DNA from: UBA3478 sp965662045
GTDB lineage: Bacteria > Bacteroidota > Bacteroidia > Flavobacteriales > Flavobacteriaceae
Direction: 5' to 3'
Assembly (NCBI GenBank): GCA_965662045.1
Contig: CBFIGE010000011.1
Location: 13,355 to 77,354, forward strand
DNA length: 64,000 bases
The translations under genes and the position numbers were made by a program. The notes beneath the pieces are model-generated. The model was given only the letters and a program-made list of their open reading frames with translations, was not told the DNA's origin and made no database searches. Positions within the stretch are counted from its first letter, which is position 1. Each line of letters starts with the position of its first letter. Shown here in pieces: positions 56,717 to 64,000 of this stretch.

Positions 56717-58441
56717 TTAAATGTTTCCTTTTTTGAGTTCATTTACGGCATGATCAGCAGCTCTTGCTGTAAATGCCATGTAGGTTAGTGAAGGGTTGAC
56801 ACATGCTCCTGAAGACATAAATGCTCCGTCCGTTACATATACGTTCTTCACAGCATGTAATTGATTGTTTCCATTAACGACTGATGTTTTGGCATCTCTA
56901 CCCATACGAGCAGTTCCCATTTCATGAATTCCATTTCCGAAGCCGTAATGCGCATCATAACCCATCACATCCTTGGCTCCAGCTTTTTTCAACATTTCAA
57001 CACCTTGATCTTGCATGTCCTTTCGCATGGCAAGTTCATTGTCTCTAATTTCAGCGTCAAAGGTCACTGTGGGAAGTCCCCATTGATCTAAACGATCATA
57101 ATCTAACATCATTTTGTTATCGTGGTATGGCAAGATTTCACCAAAAGCAGTCATTCCGATATTCCATTCTCCAGGCTGAAAAATAGCATCTTTCAATTCG
57201 GCACCAAATCCTTTTGTTTCTGCAATTAACTCAGTGAAATTACCTCTAGATCCTCCTCCTTGATATCCATAACCCCTTTTAAATTCTTTTACATCAGTGC
57301 CGCCACCAATGTTTCTAAAACGAGGAATATACAACCCTGTAGGTCTTCGACCTTTGTAATATTGATCTTCAAAACCATCAAAGCGACCCATCGCACCTGC
57401 TTTAAAATGGTGATCCATGATGTTGTGTCCTAATTCACCAGAATCATTACCCATTCCATTGGGAAAACGGTCTGATTTTGATTGCATTAAAATGGCAGTT
57501 GAGGCCACTGCTGATGCACATAAGAAAACGACCTTAGCTTTAAATTCAAAAGTCTCTTTGGTCTCTCTGTCTATAACTTTTACACCTGTTGCTTGTTGAG
57601 TATCCGCATCGTACACTATTTCATGTACAATAGAATCTGGACGCAATGTCATATTCCCCGTAGCTTCTGCTGCAGGTAAGGTAGAACTATTACTGCTGAA
57701 ATAGGCTCCAAAAGGACATCCTCTGATACAACGGTTACGAGTTTGACAGCGAATACGTCCGTCTCCCTCAAATTTCTTGTCACTATTGATGTGCGCTGTA
57801 CGACCCATGGTCACTACTCGGCCATCACCAAATCCTGATTCTACTTTTTCACGAAAAACCTTTTCAACACAGTTGTATTCAAAGGCAGGCTCAAAAACAC
57901 CATCAGGTAATTGCTTTAGTCCACGGTTTTCACCTGAGACTCCAATATAGGCCTCTACTTTATCGTACCAAGGCTTAATGTCTTTGTATCGAATCGGCCA
58001 ATCAACTGCAATACCTTCTCTCTTATTCGCAGTAAAATCAATATCACTGTGTCTATAAGATTGTCTCCCCCACATAATTGAACGACCACCTACATGATAA
58101 CCACGCATCCAATCAAATTGTTTGATTTCGTTGTATGGATGATCAATGTCATCTACAAACCAATGCGCAGAAGACATTCTAGTGGTGTATCCCGTGCGCG
58201 ATTGTTTAGGTTGCCTTTTGAGCATTTCCTGAGTTGGAGTCTCTCCATGTGGATAGTCCCATGGATCATTATTGGCAGTTGGATAATCTTCTCTGTGTTT
58301 TACCATCGGCCCTCTTTCAAGCACCAAGGTTTTTAATCCTTTCTCGCAGAGCTCTTTAGCGGCCCATCCTCCACTGATTCCAGTTCCGACTACAATTGCG
58401 TCATAAGAGTCGCGAGGTTCGTTGTAATAGAATTTATTCAT
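56717..58441 (-). CDS. GMC-family FAD-dependent sugar dehydrogenase with 3Fe-4S-type motif
   Basis: The 574-aa flavoprotein oxidises a sugar or polyol. The FAD-binding motif VVGTGISGGWAAKELCE is at about residues 17-33. Cys 232, 238 and 242 (CQTRNRCIRGCPFGA) show the spacing C-x5-C-x3-C-P of the 3Fe-4S cluster of FAD glucose dehydrogenases and glucoside 3-dehydrogenases. The catalytic His lies in GIHEMGTARMG and the Asn in ACVNPSLT. No signal peptide is present; the small subunit encoded next probably carries it out. With DUF1080 and epimerase genes nearby, oxidation at C3 of a glycoside is the best guess. A cytochrome partner is not seen here. Confidence 0.85.
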   Translation of the reverse strand: MNKFYYNEPRDSYDAIVVGTGISGGWAAKELCEKGLKTLVLERGPMVKHREDYPTANNDPWDYPHGETPTQEMLKRQPKQSRTGYTTRMSSAHWFVDDIDHPYNEIKQFDWMRGYHVGGRSIMWGRQSYRHSDIDFTANKREGIAVDWPIRYKDIKPWYDKVEAYIGVSGENRGLKQLPDGVFEPAFEYNCVEKVFREKVESGFGDGRVVTMGRTAHINSDKKFEGDGRIRCQTRNRCIRGCPFGAYFSSNSSTLPAAEATGNMTLRPDSIVHEIVYDADTQQATGVKVIDRETKETFEFKAKVVFLCASAVASTAILMQSKSDRFPNGMGNDSGELGHNIMDHHFKAGAMGRFDGFEDQYYKGRRPTGLYIPRFRNIGGGTDVKEFKRGYGYQGGGSRGNFTELIAETKGFGAELKDAIFQPGEWNIGMTAFGEILPYHDNKMMLDYDRLDQWGLPTVTFDAEIRDNELAMRKDMQDQGVEMLKKAGAKDVMGYDAHYGFGNGIHEMGTARMGRDAKTSVVNGNNQLHAVKNVYVTDGAFMSSGACVNPSLTYMAFTARAADHAVNELKKGNI

Positions 58442-58522
58442 GCTTAGTCTTCGGTTTAGAATATTAAATGTATAAATTCTTGCTTAAATTTTCTACATTT
58501 ATTTAGAAATCTGTCTGTACAA

Positions 58523-58544
58523 TTGAAAACCTTACAATTTTCAA
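58523..58544. promoter_or_regulatory. Inverted repeat in divergent promoter region
   Basis: TTGAAAA-CCTTACAA-TTTTCAA has perfect 7-bp arms with an 8-bp spacer. It lies between the divergent dehydrogenase and isomerase operons and could be a shared operator. It is short and AT-rich, so chance is possible. Confidence 0.3.
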
Positions 58545-58592
58545 GGCTTATTTCTGAAATATCAACTTTAAAAAAATTAACAAATTAAACCG

Positions 58593-59555
58593 ATGCTTAG
58601 CACTAATTTAACCTTAAAAAATCTGCTCATTGCAGTACTTATATGTTTTACTGCTTGTAAACAAAAAGAAATAACAGCCTCATCTGAAGAGACCACTCCA
58701 AAATATCAAATATCACTTGCACAGTGGTCAATGAACAAACAAATCCGAAACGGCAGTATGGACCCCTTTGACTTTGCCAAAAAAGCAAGTGAAATGGGTT
58801 TTGAAGGTATTGAATATGTAAATCAGCTCTACAGACCACATTTTGAAAACGCAGAAAGCCCTGAAGCAGGTATGCAATCCTTCATAGAAAAATCACTTGC
58901 AGAGAGTCAGGCTCATAATATTCGCAATGTATTAATCATGATTGATGGAGAAGGCAACCTTTCAGCTGAAGATGAAGCAGAACGTAATGAGGCTGTGGAA
59001 AACCACAAAAGATGGGTTGATGCTGCTGCTGCTCTAGGATGTCACTCTATTCGCGTTAATCTACATGGAAGTTCAGATCCGGAAACATGGATAGAAACTT
59101 CGGTGCTTGGCATGAAAGCACTTGGTTCTTATGCCCTAGAAAAAAACATTAATATCATCGTAGAGAATCACGGTGGACTTTCTTCAAATGCGGCAAAACT
59201 CTCAGAAGTCCTAAAAGCCGTAAATATGCCTAACTGCGGTTCACTGCCTGATTTCGGAAACTTTTGTATGGCCTCAGAATACGGAAGCACAGGGGAACGC
59301 ACATGTACTGACGAATACGACAAATACCTTGGTGTTAAAGAATTAATGCCTTATGCAAAAGCGGTTAGCGCTAAAACATACACCTTTGATGAGCAAGGTA
59401 ACGAGCGCAATATCAATTACGCTAAAATGATGGAAATTGTCAAAAATTCTGATTACCAAGGTTTCATTGGTGTTGAATTTGAAGGTGATGAATTATCAGA
59501 AGAAGAGGGTATCATGGCAAGTAAAGCCCTTATTGAAAAATCACTGCTTCAATGA
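58593..59555 (+). CDS. Lipoprotein TIM-barrel sugar isomerase/epimerase (xylose isomerase-like)
   Basis: The 320-aa protein has a lipoprotein signal ending LICFTAC, so it is predicted to be exported and lipid-anchored. The body fits the AP-endonuclease-2/xylose isomerase-like fold: FAKKASEMGFEGIEYVNQLY, NIIVENHGG, GSLPDFGNF and GVEFEGDE supply likely metal-binding Glu, Asp and His. It is the first gene of the plus-strand operon; its stop overlaps the transporter start (ATGA). It probably rearranges a keto-sugar outside the cytoplasm. Confidence 0.8.
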   Translation: MLSTNLTLKNLLIAVLICFTACKQKEITASSEETTPKYQISLAQWSMNKQIRNGSMDPFDFAKKASEMGFEGIEYVNQLYRPHFENAESPEAGMQSFIEKSLAESQAHNIRNVLIMIDGEGNLSAEDEAERNEAVENHKRWVDAAAALGCHSIRVNLHGSSDPETWIETSVLGMKALGSYALEKNINIIVENHGGLSSNAAKLSEVLKAVNMPNCGSLPDFGNFCMASEYGSTGERTCTDEYDKYLGVKELMPYAKAVSAKTYTFDEQGNERNINYAKMMEIVKNSDYQGFIGVEFEGDELSEEEGIMASKALIEKSLLQ

Positions 59556-60775
59556 AAAATAGTACGCGATTGCAATTGTCCTTGATGATGTTTTTAGAAT
59601 TTTTCATCTGGGGCGGATGGTTTGTAACCTTCGGTATTTTTCTCAGTGAAAATTTAGGTGCTAGTGGTGCAGAAGCTGCAAAAGCTTTTTCTACACAATC
59701 TTGGGGTGCTATTATCGCCCCCTTTATTATAGGCCTTATTGCAGATCGATTTTTTAATGCCGAACGCATTTTGGGCGTACTTCATTTAATGGGGGCTTTT
59801 TTGATGTATCAAATGTCACAAATCACTTCATTTGAAGTGTTTTACCCCTATGTACTAGGTTATATGATTGCCTATATGCCTACTCTGGCCTTAGTAAATT
59901 CGATTTCATTTCACCAAATGAGCGATACTGCTAAAGAATTTTCAAGTATTAGAGTTTTTGGAACTGTAGGTTGGATTTTATCTGGAATGGCTATTTCGTA
60001 TCTATTTCAATGGGATAGTCAAGAAGCAATCGCTCAAGGGGCAATGAAAAACACTTTTTTAATGACGGCTGCTGCCTCAGCTGTTTTAGGTGTTTTTAGT
60101 TTTACCCTTCCCAAAACCCCACCATCTACACAGAAAGAAAATGTAAGTTTAGTTAAAATATTAGGATTAGATGCCTTGAGTCTATTAAAAGAGCGCAACT
60201 TTTTAATCTTTTTTGTTGCCTCTGTTTTAATCTGTATTCCGCTAGCATTTTACTATCAAAACGCAGCTCCTTTTTTAAGTGAAATTGGTATGGCTAATCC
60301 CGCGGCTAAAATGTCTATCGGTCAAATTTCAGAGGCCCTATTCATTTTAGCGCTTCCTGTTTTTTTTAAACGATTTGGTTTTAAAAAAACCATTTTAATC
60401 GGTATGCTTGCTTGGGGAATTCGCTACATGCTTTTTGCCTATGGAGATATCGATGAAAAAGCTTTTTTGTTACTAATCGGTATAGCGCTTCACGGTATTT
60501 GTTATGATTTCTTTTTTGTTTCAGGACAGATTTATACCGACGCCAAAGCTAGTGAAGAAAACAAAAGTGCTGCTCAAGGTCTTATAACCTTAGCTACTTA
60601 TGGAGTAGGAATGCTCATAGGATTTGAGATAGCTGGAGGTATAGCTGATTATTATCTGGTCGATGAAATACACGATTGGAAAAGCATATGGCAGGCACCT
60701 GCACTATTTGCCGTTTTGGTGTTTGTACTATTCAGCCTTACTTTTAAAGACGAAAAAATAGACTATAACTCTTAA
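59552..60775 (+). CDS. MFS transporter, nucleoside/sugar permease family
   Basis: The 407-aa integral membrane protein has about 12 hydrophobic helices. The pattern LMMFLEFFIWGGWFVTFGIF at the start and RVFGTVGWILSGMAISYLF match the NupG/XapB-like MFS group, which in Bacteroidota often occurs in sugar loci. It likely brings the product of the extracytoplasmic steps into the cell. It is coupled to the isomerase gene upstream and followed by the oxidoreductase gene after 10 bp. Confidence 0.85.
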   Translation: MKNSTRLQLSLMMFLEFFIWGGWFVTFGIFLSENLGASGAEAAKAFSTQSWGAIIAPFIIGLIADRFFNAERILGVLHLMGAFLMYQMSQITSFEVFYPYVLGYMIAYMPTLALVNSISFHQMSDTAKEFSSIRVFGTVGWILSGMAISYLFQWDSQEAIAQGAMKNTFLMTAAASAVLGVFSFTLPKTPPSTQKENVSLVKILGLDALSLLKERNFLIFFVASVLICIPLAFYYQNAAPFLSEIGMANPAAKMSIGQISEALFILALPVFFKRFGFKKTILIGMLAWGIRYMLFAYGDIDEKAFLLLIGIALHGICYDFFFVSGQIYTDAKASEENKSAAQGLITLATYGVGMLIGFEIAGGIADYYLVDEIHDWKSIWQAPALFAVLVFVLFSLTFKDEKIDYNS

Positions 60776-60785
60776 TAAAAGAAAC

Positions 60786-61925
60786 ATGCCCAAAAGAATA
60801 AAATTAGGAATACTTGGAGGCGGTGGAGACTCCCTTATCGGAATCGTACATCGAATTGCCGCATATATGCACGATGATTATGAAATCATCGGAGGTGTTT
60901 TTAATCCAGATAAAGCCATCAGTCTCGAGTTTGCAAAAGAGATTGATATTCCAATGAATCGCATTTATGCCACTGTTGAAGAGCTTGTAGAAGAAGAATT
61001 AAAACTACCCGAAGGAGAACGGGTTGAGGTAGTCAGTATTTTGACGCCCAACTTTCTGCACTTTCCAATGGCTAAAACCATTATGCAGGCGGGAATAAAT
61101 GTCATTTGTGAAAAGCCGATGACAATGACTCACGACGAGGCTAAAGAACTGTTAGCGATTCAGCAAGAAAAAAATGTCCTTTTTGCACTTACGCATACCT
61201 ATACAGGGTATCCAATGGTTAGGCAGATGAGACAAATGATTAAAGCCGGTCTTATCGGCGAGGTGCAAAAACTAGATGCGCAATATTATCAAGGCTGGAT
61301 TAACCCTATCATTCACGATGAGGAAAAACGCAAGGCCACTTGGAGACTAGACCCTAAAAAATCAGGTGTCAGTTGTTGTATCGGTGATATTGGTACGCAC
61401 GCCTTTCAAATGCTTGAATACACTTCTGGCCTTAAGATAAAAAGTGTTTTAGCTGACTTTAACCATGTATACGGAGACAATGAAATGGACGTAGACGGAA
61501 CCATTCTCGTACGTGTTGAAGAGCATGTCAAAGGGGTTATCCGTGCTTCGCAAATAGCAACCGCCGAAGAAAATAACTTTACTGTGGCCATTTACGGTAA
61601 AACAGGAGCTTTAAAATGGGAACAAGAAAATCCTAACTACCTCTATTTCTTACAAGAAGGTAAACCTCTACAAGTACTTAAACCCGGTCATCAGTACAAT
61701 TTTGAGCAATCCTTAGAAGCGTCTAAAATCCCTCCTGGACATCCGGAAGGTATTTTTGATGCCATGGGTAATATCTACCGAGGAATGGCCAAAGCGATCA
61801 GAGGTGAAGAAGTAGATTCAGGAGCTTATCCCGGCGTTCAAGATGGTGTACGTGGATTGAATTTTATTGAAGCAACCGTTGCTTCGCACGGCCAAGGCAA
61901 TGTTTGGATTAAACTAGACGACTAA
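60786..61925 (+). CDS. Gfo/Idh/MocA family oxidoreductase
   Basis: The 379-aa NAD(P)-dependent enzyme has a Gly-rich Rossmann motif GILGGGGDSLIG and the family EKP motif (VICEKPMTMTHDEA, about residues 110-123). The C-terminal domain holds YQGWINPI and IGDIGTHAFQML. It has no signal peptide and is cytoplasmic. In 3-keto-sugar pathways such enzymes reduce the keto sugar back to the normal sugar, a plausible role here. It is in the middle of the operon. Confidence 0.88.
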   Translation: MPKRIKLGILGGGGDSLIGIVHRIAAYMHDDYEIIGGVFNPDKAISLEFAKEIDIPMNRIYATVEELVEEELKLPEGERVEVVSILTPNFLHFPMAKTIMQAGINVICEKPMTMTHDEAKELLAIQQEKNVLFALTHTYTGYPMVRQMRQMIKAGLIGEVQKLDAQYYQGWINPIIHDEEKRKATWRLDPKKSGVSCCIGDIGTHAFQMLEYTSGLKIKSVLADFNHVYGDNEMDVDGTILVRVEEHVKGVIRASQIATAEENNFTVAIYGKTGALKWEQENPNYLYFLQEGKPLQVLKPGHQYNFEQSLEASKIPPGHPEGIFDAMGNIYRGMAKAIRGEEVDSGAYPGVQDGVRGLNFIEATVASHGQGNVWIKLDD

Positions 61926-61934
61926 ATATAAATT

Positions 61935-62987
61935 ATGAAAACAATTAAAGGACCTGCAGTCTTTCTGGCGCAATTTGTCGACAGTAAAGCGCCCTTTAAC
62001 ACCTTGGACGGAATGTGCAAGTGGGCGGCAGATTTGGGCTATAAAGGAATTCAAATCCCGACATGGGAGCACTTTTTAATCGATTTAGATTTGGCCGCCG
62101 AAAGCCAAACCTATTGCGATGACTTAAAGGGGAAAATCAATTCCTATGGACTTGAAATCACAGAACTTTCTACCCACCTTCAGGGGCAATTGGTTGCGGT
62201 GCATCCGGCCTACGACATCATGTTTGATAATTTTGCGCCTGATTCGGTAAAAAACAATCCTAAGGCTAGAACTGAATGGGCTGTTGAAACCGTGAAGAAA
62301 GCAGCAACAGCCTCTCGAAGATTGGGTATAAAAGCACATGCTACTTTCTCTGGAGCTTTGTTGTGGCATACCGCACACCCCTGGCCGCAACGTCCGCCTG
62401 GTTTAGTAGAAACTGGATTTGCAGAACTTGCAAAGAGATGGATGCCTATTTTGAATCATTTCGATGAGGAGGGTGTAGATGTATGTTATGAAGTTCACCC
62501 AGGTGAGGACATTCACGATGGAGACACATTTGAACGTTTCTTAGAAGCTACAGGAAATCACAAAAGGGTAAATATTCTCTATGACCCTAGTCATTTTATA
62601 CTCCAACAATTAGACTACATAACCTATATCGACCACTATCACGAGTTTATCAAATCTTTTCACGTGAAAGATTCAGAGTTCAATCCTACCGGAAAAAAAG
62701 GAGCATTTGGAGGTTATAACGACTGGCAAGATCGAGCCGGACGTTACCGTTCTCTAGGTGATGGTCAAATAGATTTTGCAACTATCTTTTCGAAACTTAC
62801 ACAGTACGGGTGTGATGTTTGGGCGGTAATGGAATGGGAGTGCTGCATTAAAAGTCCTGAGCAGGGGGCCCGTGAAGGCGCACAATTTATCGCAAAACAC
62901 ATTATAGAAGCCACAGAAAAAACATTCGATGATTTTGCTGGAGGCGAATTAGATCAACAAAAACTAAACAACATTTTAGGTATATGA
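61935..62987 (+). CDS. Cytoplasmic TIM-barrel sugar isomerase/epimerase
   Basis: The 350-aa protein has no signal peptide. It fits the sugar phosphate isomerase/epimerase (IolE-like) family: VCYEVHPGE, ILYDPSHF, FHVKDSE and VMEWE supply the E-D-H-E metal site of the TIM barrel. It differs from the lipoprotein isomerase upstream and probably acts inside the cell on the imported sugar. Its stop overlaps the DUF1080 start (ATGA). Confidence 0.87.
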   Translation: MKTIKGPAVFLAQFVDSKAPFNTLDGMCKWAADLGYKGIQIPTWEHFLIDLDLAAESQTYCDDLKGKINSYGLEITELSTHLQGQLVAVHPAYDIMFDNFAPDSVKNNPKARTEWAVETVKKAATASRRLGIKAHATFSGALLWHTAHPWPQRPPGLVETGFAELAKRWMPILNHFDEEGVDVCYEVHPGEDIHDGDTFERFLEATGNHKRVNILYDPSHFILQQLDYITYIDHYHEFIKSFHVKDSEFNPTGKKGAFGGYNDWQDRAGRYRSLGDGQIDFATIFSKLTQYGCDVWAVMEWECCIKSPEQGAREGAQFIAKHIIEATEKTFDDFAGGELDQQKLNNILGI

Positions 62988-63727
62988 GAACAATAGTATT
63001 AAGCACATTAGCCGCTTTAGTGCTGCTAGGATGCAAGAACAACGCAAAACAAACAGAAGAAAACACATCAATGGCCGCTGACAAAAAAACAACCTCTTTA
63101 GAATGGGAAACCTTGTTCGATGGAACTTCTTTCGACAACTGGAAAGTCTACAATGGAGGTGAAGTGGTTGAGCCATGGAGTATTGAAGAAGGTGCAATGG
63201 TATTTAATCCTCCCACTGAACGACCAGAGGGTGCAACCTATAACTTGATTTCAAAAAACACCTACACCAATTTTGTACTCTCAATGGAATGGATGATTGC
63301 CGAAGGGGGAAATAGTGGAATATTTTGGGGAATTCACGAATCTAAAGATTTCTTTGCACCCTATCAAACCGGTCCTGAAATTCAAGTTCTCGACAATGAG
63401 AGACATCCAGATTCAAAAAATGGCCTCAACAGACATGCAGGAGCACTTTACGACATGGTAGAACCAAGTGAAGATGTCACTAAACCTGCTGGCGAATGGA
63501 ACACTTGCACCTTAAAAATTGATCATGTAAATAATGTTGGTGAAGTTACGTTAAACGGAACCTTAATTGTAAGTTTCGCTGTTGACGGAAGTGAATGGGA
63601 CGAAATGGTCGCCAATTCAAAATTCGCAACTTGGGAAGGCTTTGGTGGGTATCCTGATGGACACATCGGTGTACAAGATCATGGAGACCGCGTGGCTTAC
63701 CGAAATATTAAAATTGCGAAATTGTAA
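62984..63727 (+). CDS. DUF1080 (3-keto-disaccharide hydrolase) lipoprotein
   Basis: The 247-aa protein has a lipoprotein signal (lipobox LLGC). The beta-jelly-roll domain begins WETLFDGTSFDNWKVYNG and contains GNSGIFWGI and DYG-like late strands, the mark of DUF1080/PF06439, now linked to 3-keto-glycoside hydrolysis. Its presence beside a GMC sugar dehydrogenase is the strongest hint of a 3-keto pathway. Its stop overlaps the next gene's ATG. Confidence 0.88.
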   Translation: MRTIVLSTLAALVLLGCKNNAKQTEENTSMAADKKTTSLEWETLFDGTSFDNWKVYNGGEVVEPWSIEEGAMVFNPPTERPEGATYNLISKNTYTNFVLSMEWMIAEGGNSGIFWGIHESKDFFAPYQTGPEIQVLDNERHPDSKNGLNRHAGALYDMVEPSEDVTKPAGEWNTCTLKIDHVNNVGEVTLNGTLIVSFAVDGSEWDEMVANSKFATWEGFGGYPDGHIGVQDHGDRVAYRNIKIAKL

Positions 63728-64000
63728 TGAAAAAAGAATTTGTATTGCTAAGCATAGGCTTAGGATTATTTTTCACCTCATGTGGAACAGCACAAGATGA
63801 AGAAGCTAACAGTAATGTCAATACCTCAAACCCTTTTGGATTGTTCGAAGGTGAGGAACCTACGACTCCAGATAAAACAGAGTTTTATGAGCCGGTTCCT
63901 CCTAGAGTGCGTCCGGGAGAGATGGGTCTTCCGCCATCGGATGCCATCGTTTTATTTGACGGGAGTGATTTAGAGCAGTGGCAGAGTTCAGTGACCGAAG
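63727..64000 (+). CDS. Second DUF1080 lipoprotein, 3' end outside window
   Basis: The first 91 residues are seen. A lipoprotein signal (lipobox TSC after LGLFF) is followed by a ~55-residue acidic/Pro-rich linker (FYEPVPPRVRPGEMG). A DUF1080 start motif then appears (IVLFDGSDLEQWQ). It overlaps the previous DUF1080 gene by one base and continues beyond 64000. It may be a paralogue with a different linkage preference. Confidence 0.8.
   Translation, partial: MKKEFVLLSIGLGLFFTSCGTAQDEEANSNVNTSNPFGLFEGEEPTTPDKTEFYEPVPPRVRPGEMGLPPSDAIVLFDGSDLEQWQSSVTE

Overview
The window comes from an AT-rich Bacteroidota genome, most likely a marine Flavobacteriaceae member. This rests on a T9SS-type C-terminal sorting domain on the metalloprotease at 2878-6633, family proteins typical of flavobacteria (DUF4286, DUF6090, DUF6428, ligase-associated repair proteins, an OlsF-like fusion), the gene order ribF-HTTM-serS-DUF4286-rsmA-mgtE, and several exact matches to the Bacteroidota -7 promoter motif TAnnTTTG. 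Non-ATG starts are common. The sequence is draft: a run of 10 N lies at 52850-52859. I saw no rRNA, tRNA, CRISPR array, insertion sequence or prophage.

Layout. 1-2648 (minus): two adjacent secreted/surface genes, both broken by in-frame stops, one also by a frameshift. 2878-6633 (minus): large secreted metalloprotease. 6676-13970 (plus): housekeeping block with ribF, an HTTM membrane protein, serS, DUF4286, rsmA, mgtE, a 2-hydroxyacid dehydrogenase and a TM2 protein. 13974-19147: lipid acyltransferases (PlsC-like and OlsF-like), a DUF6428 gene behind a perfect palindrome, aspartokinase and a GNAT enzyme. 19289-24962 (plus): the four-gene ligase-associated DNA-repair operon (exonuclease, ligase, helicase, PdeM). 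24990-25797 (minus): a DUF6090 protein and an unlisted 33-aa membrane ORF. 25981-37214: mfd, a beta-lactamase-fold hydrolase, a DUF3352-like protein with a YwqK-like tail, an ACT protein, YraN, a Kazal lipoprotein, metG, an HDAC-like deacetylase and a short SSB. 37336-47462: a BNR/VPS10-type secreted protein, a zinc-ribbon protein, a membrane M28 peptidase, small exported proteins, a threonine dehydrogenase-like enzyme, a fatty-acid hydroxylase family protein and DUF3109. 47654-51143: nrdB-nrdA.

51201-55647 (minus) holds two adjacent, very long curlin-repeat proteins (about 690 and 703 aa) built from 22-24-residue repeats and sharing a C-terminal cap. They are the most distinctive proteins here. 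No csgE/F/G export genes are in the window.

56064-64000 is a divergent carbohydrate locus. On the minus strand is a GMC flavoprotein dehydrogenase with a 3Fe-4S-type Cys motif and its subunit-3 partner. On the plus strand are a lipoprotein TIM-barrel isomerase/epimerase, an MFS permease, a Gfo/Idh/MocA oxidoreductase, a second TIM-barrel epimerase and two DUF1080 proteins, the last cut by the window edge. Together they look like an oxidative 3-keto-glycoside pathway: oxidise C3 of a sugar outside the cytoplasm, cleave the 3-keto-glycoside, import and re-reduce or isomerise it.
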